A stretch of 12,110 nt of DNA from an uncultured Clostridia bacterium (GTDB lineage: Bacteria > Bacillota > Clostridia > Christensenellales > Aristaeellaceae). The position numbers were made by a program, and so were the translations under genes. Location of the stretch: contig CAMDVP010000070.1 of assembly GCA_945877525.1 (NCBI GenBank), forward strand, positions 1 through 12,110, given 5' to 3'. Below the pieces are notes generated by a model, which had not been told where the DNA came from, did no database searches, and was given only the letters and a program-made list of their open reading frames with translations. This document shows positions 12,059-12,110 of the stretch, one piece after another (the first letter of the stretch is position 1; every line of letters begins with the position of its first letter).

Positions 12059-12110
12059 CACTCCCCTCCATTCCCGGCATGAGGGCGCGGATGCGCCGAA
12101 AATTCACCAC

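Noticed and set aside
12084..12097. Hairpin GGCGC-GGAT-GCGCC after the kinase gene as a terminator
   Set aside because: Only 5 bp and no T run follows on either strand.
12079..12110. Start of another plus-strand gene (ATG at 12079 or 12091)
   Set aside because: Only 20-32 bases remain and no good ribosome site precedes the first ATG; too little sequence to support a gene.

Overview
The window looks like chromosomal DNA of a high-GC Firmicute, most likely a gut-type clostridium (inference). Genes carry strong AAGGAGG-type ribosome binding sites, a SAM-I riboswitch controls metK, YitT and YdcZ membrane proteins are present, and the SRP RNA is the short bacterial form. No phage, insertion sequence, tRNA, rRNA or CRISPR array was found.

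Layout. Bases 1-304 hold no convincing gene. They carry two near-identical 93-bp tandem repeats, each with the same hairpin. From 305 to 10589 all genes lie on the minus strand. In transcription order they are: metK behind a SAM-I riboswitch; a 4.5S/SRP RNA gene with its own promoter; galE with its own promoter and terminator; a tubulin-like protein (633 aa); an actin/Hsp70-fold SrfB-like protein (1080 aa) overlapping it by 4 bp; then yitT-family, ydcZ-family and SpoU/TrmH RNA methyltransferase genes. An extended -10 promoter lying on the SrfB-like stop codon can drive the last three separately. On the plus strand, divergent from metK, a near-consensus promoter drives a membrane-anchored protein of unknown function and an overlapping P-loop kinase-like gene.

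How the parts work together. MetK makes SAM, which closes its own riboswitch. The SpoU/TrmH enzyme at the other end uses SAM to methylate RNA. galE and the SRP RNA are independent housekeeping units. The most interesting part is bases 2878-8018. It encodes two translationally coupled proteins whose folds point to a divergent tubulin-like NTPase and a divergent actin-like ATPase. The tubulin-like protein seems to have lost the core of the tubulin signature loop. Together they look like the core of a poorly described cytoskeletal-type or envelope-associated machine. Its function cannot be read from this sequence. The pair starts only 22 nt after the galE terminator, with no visible promoter of its own.

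The large plus-strand open frames opposite metK, galE and the tubulin/actin-like genes are GC-frame shadows and were left out.
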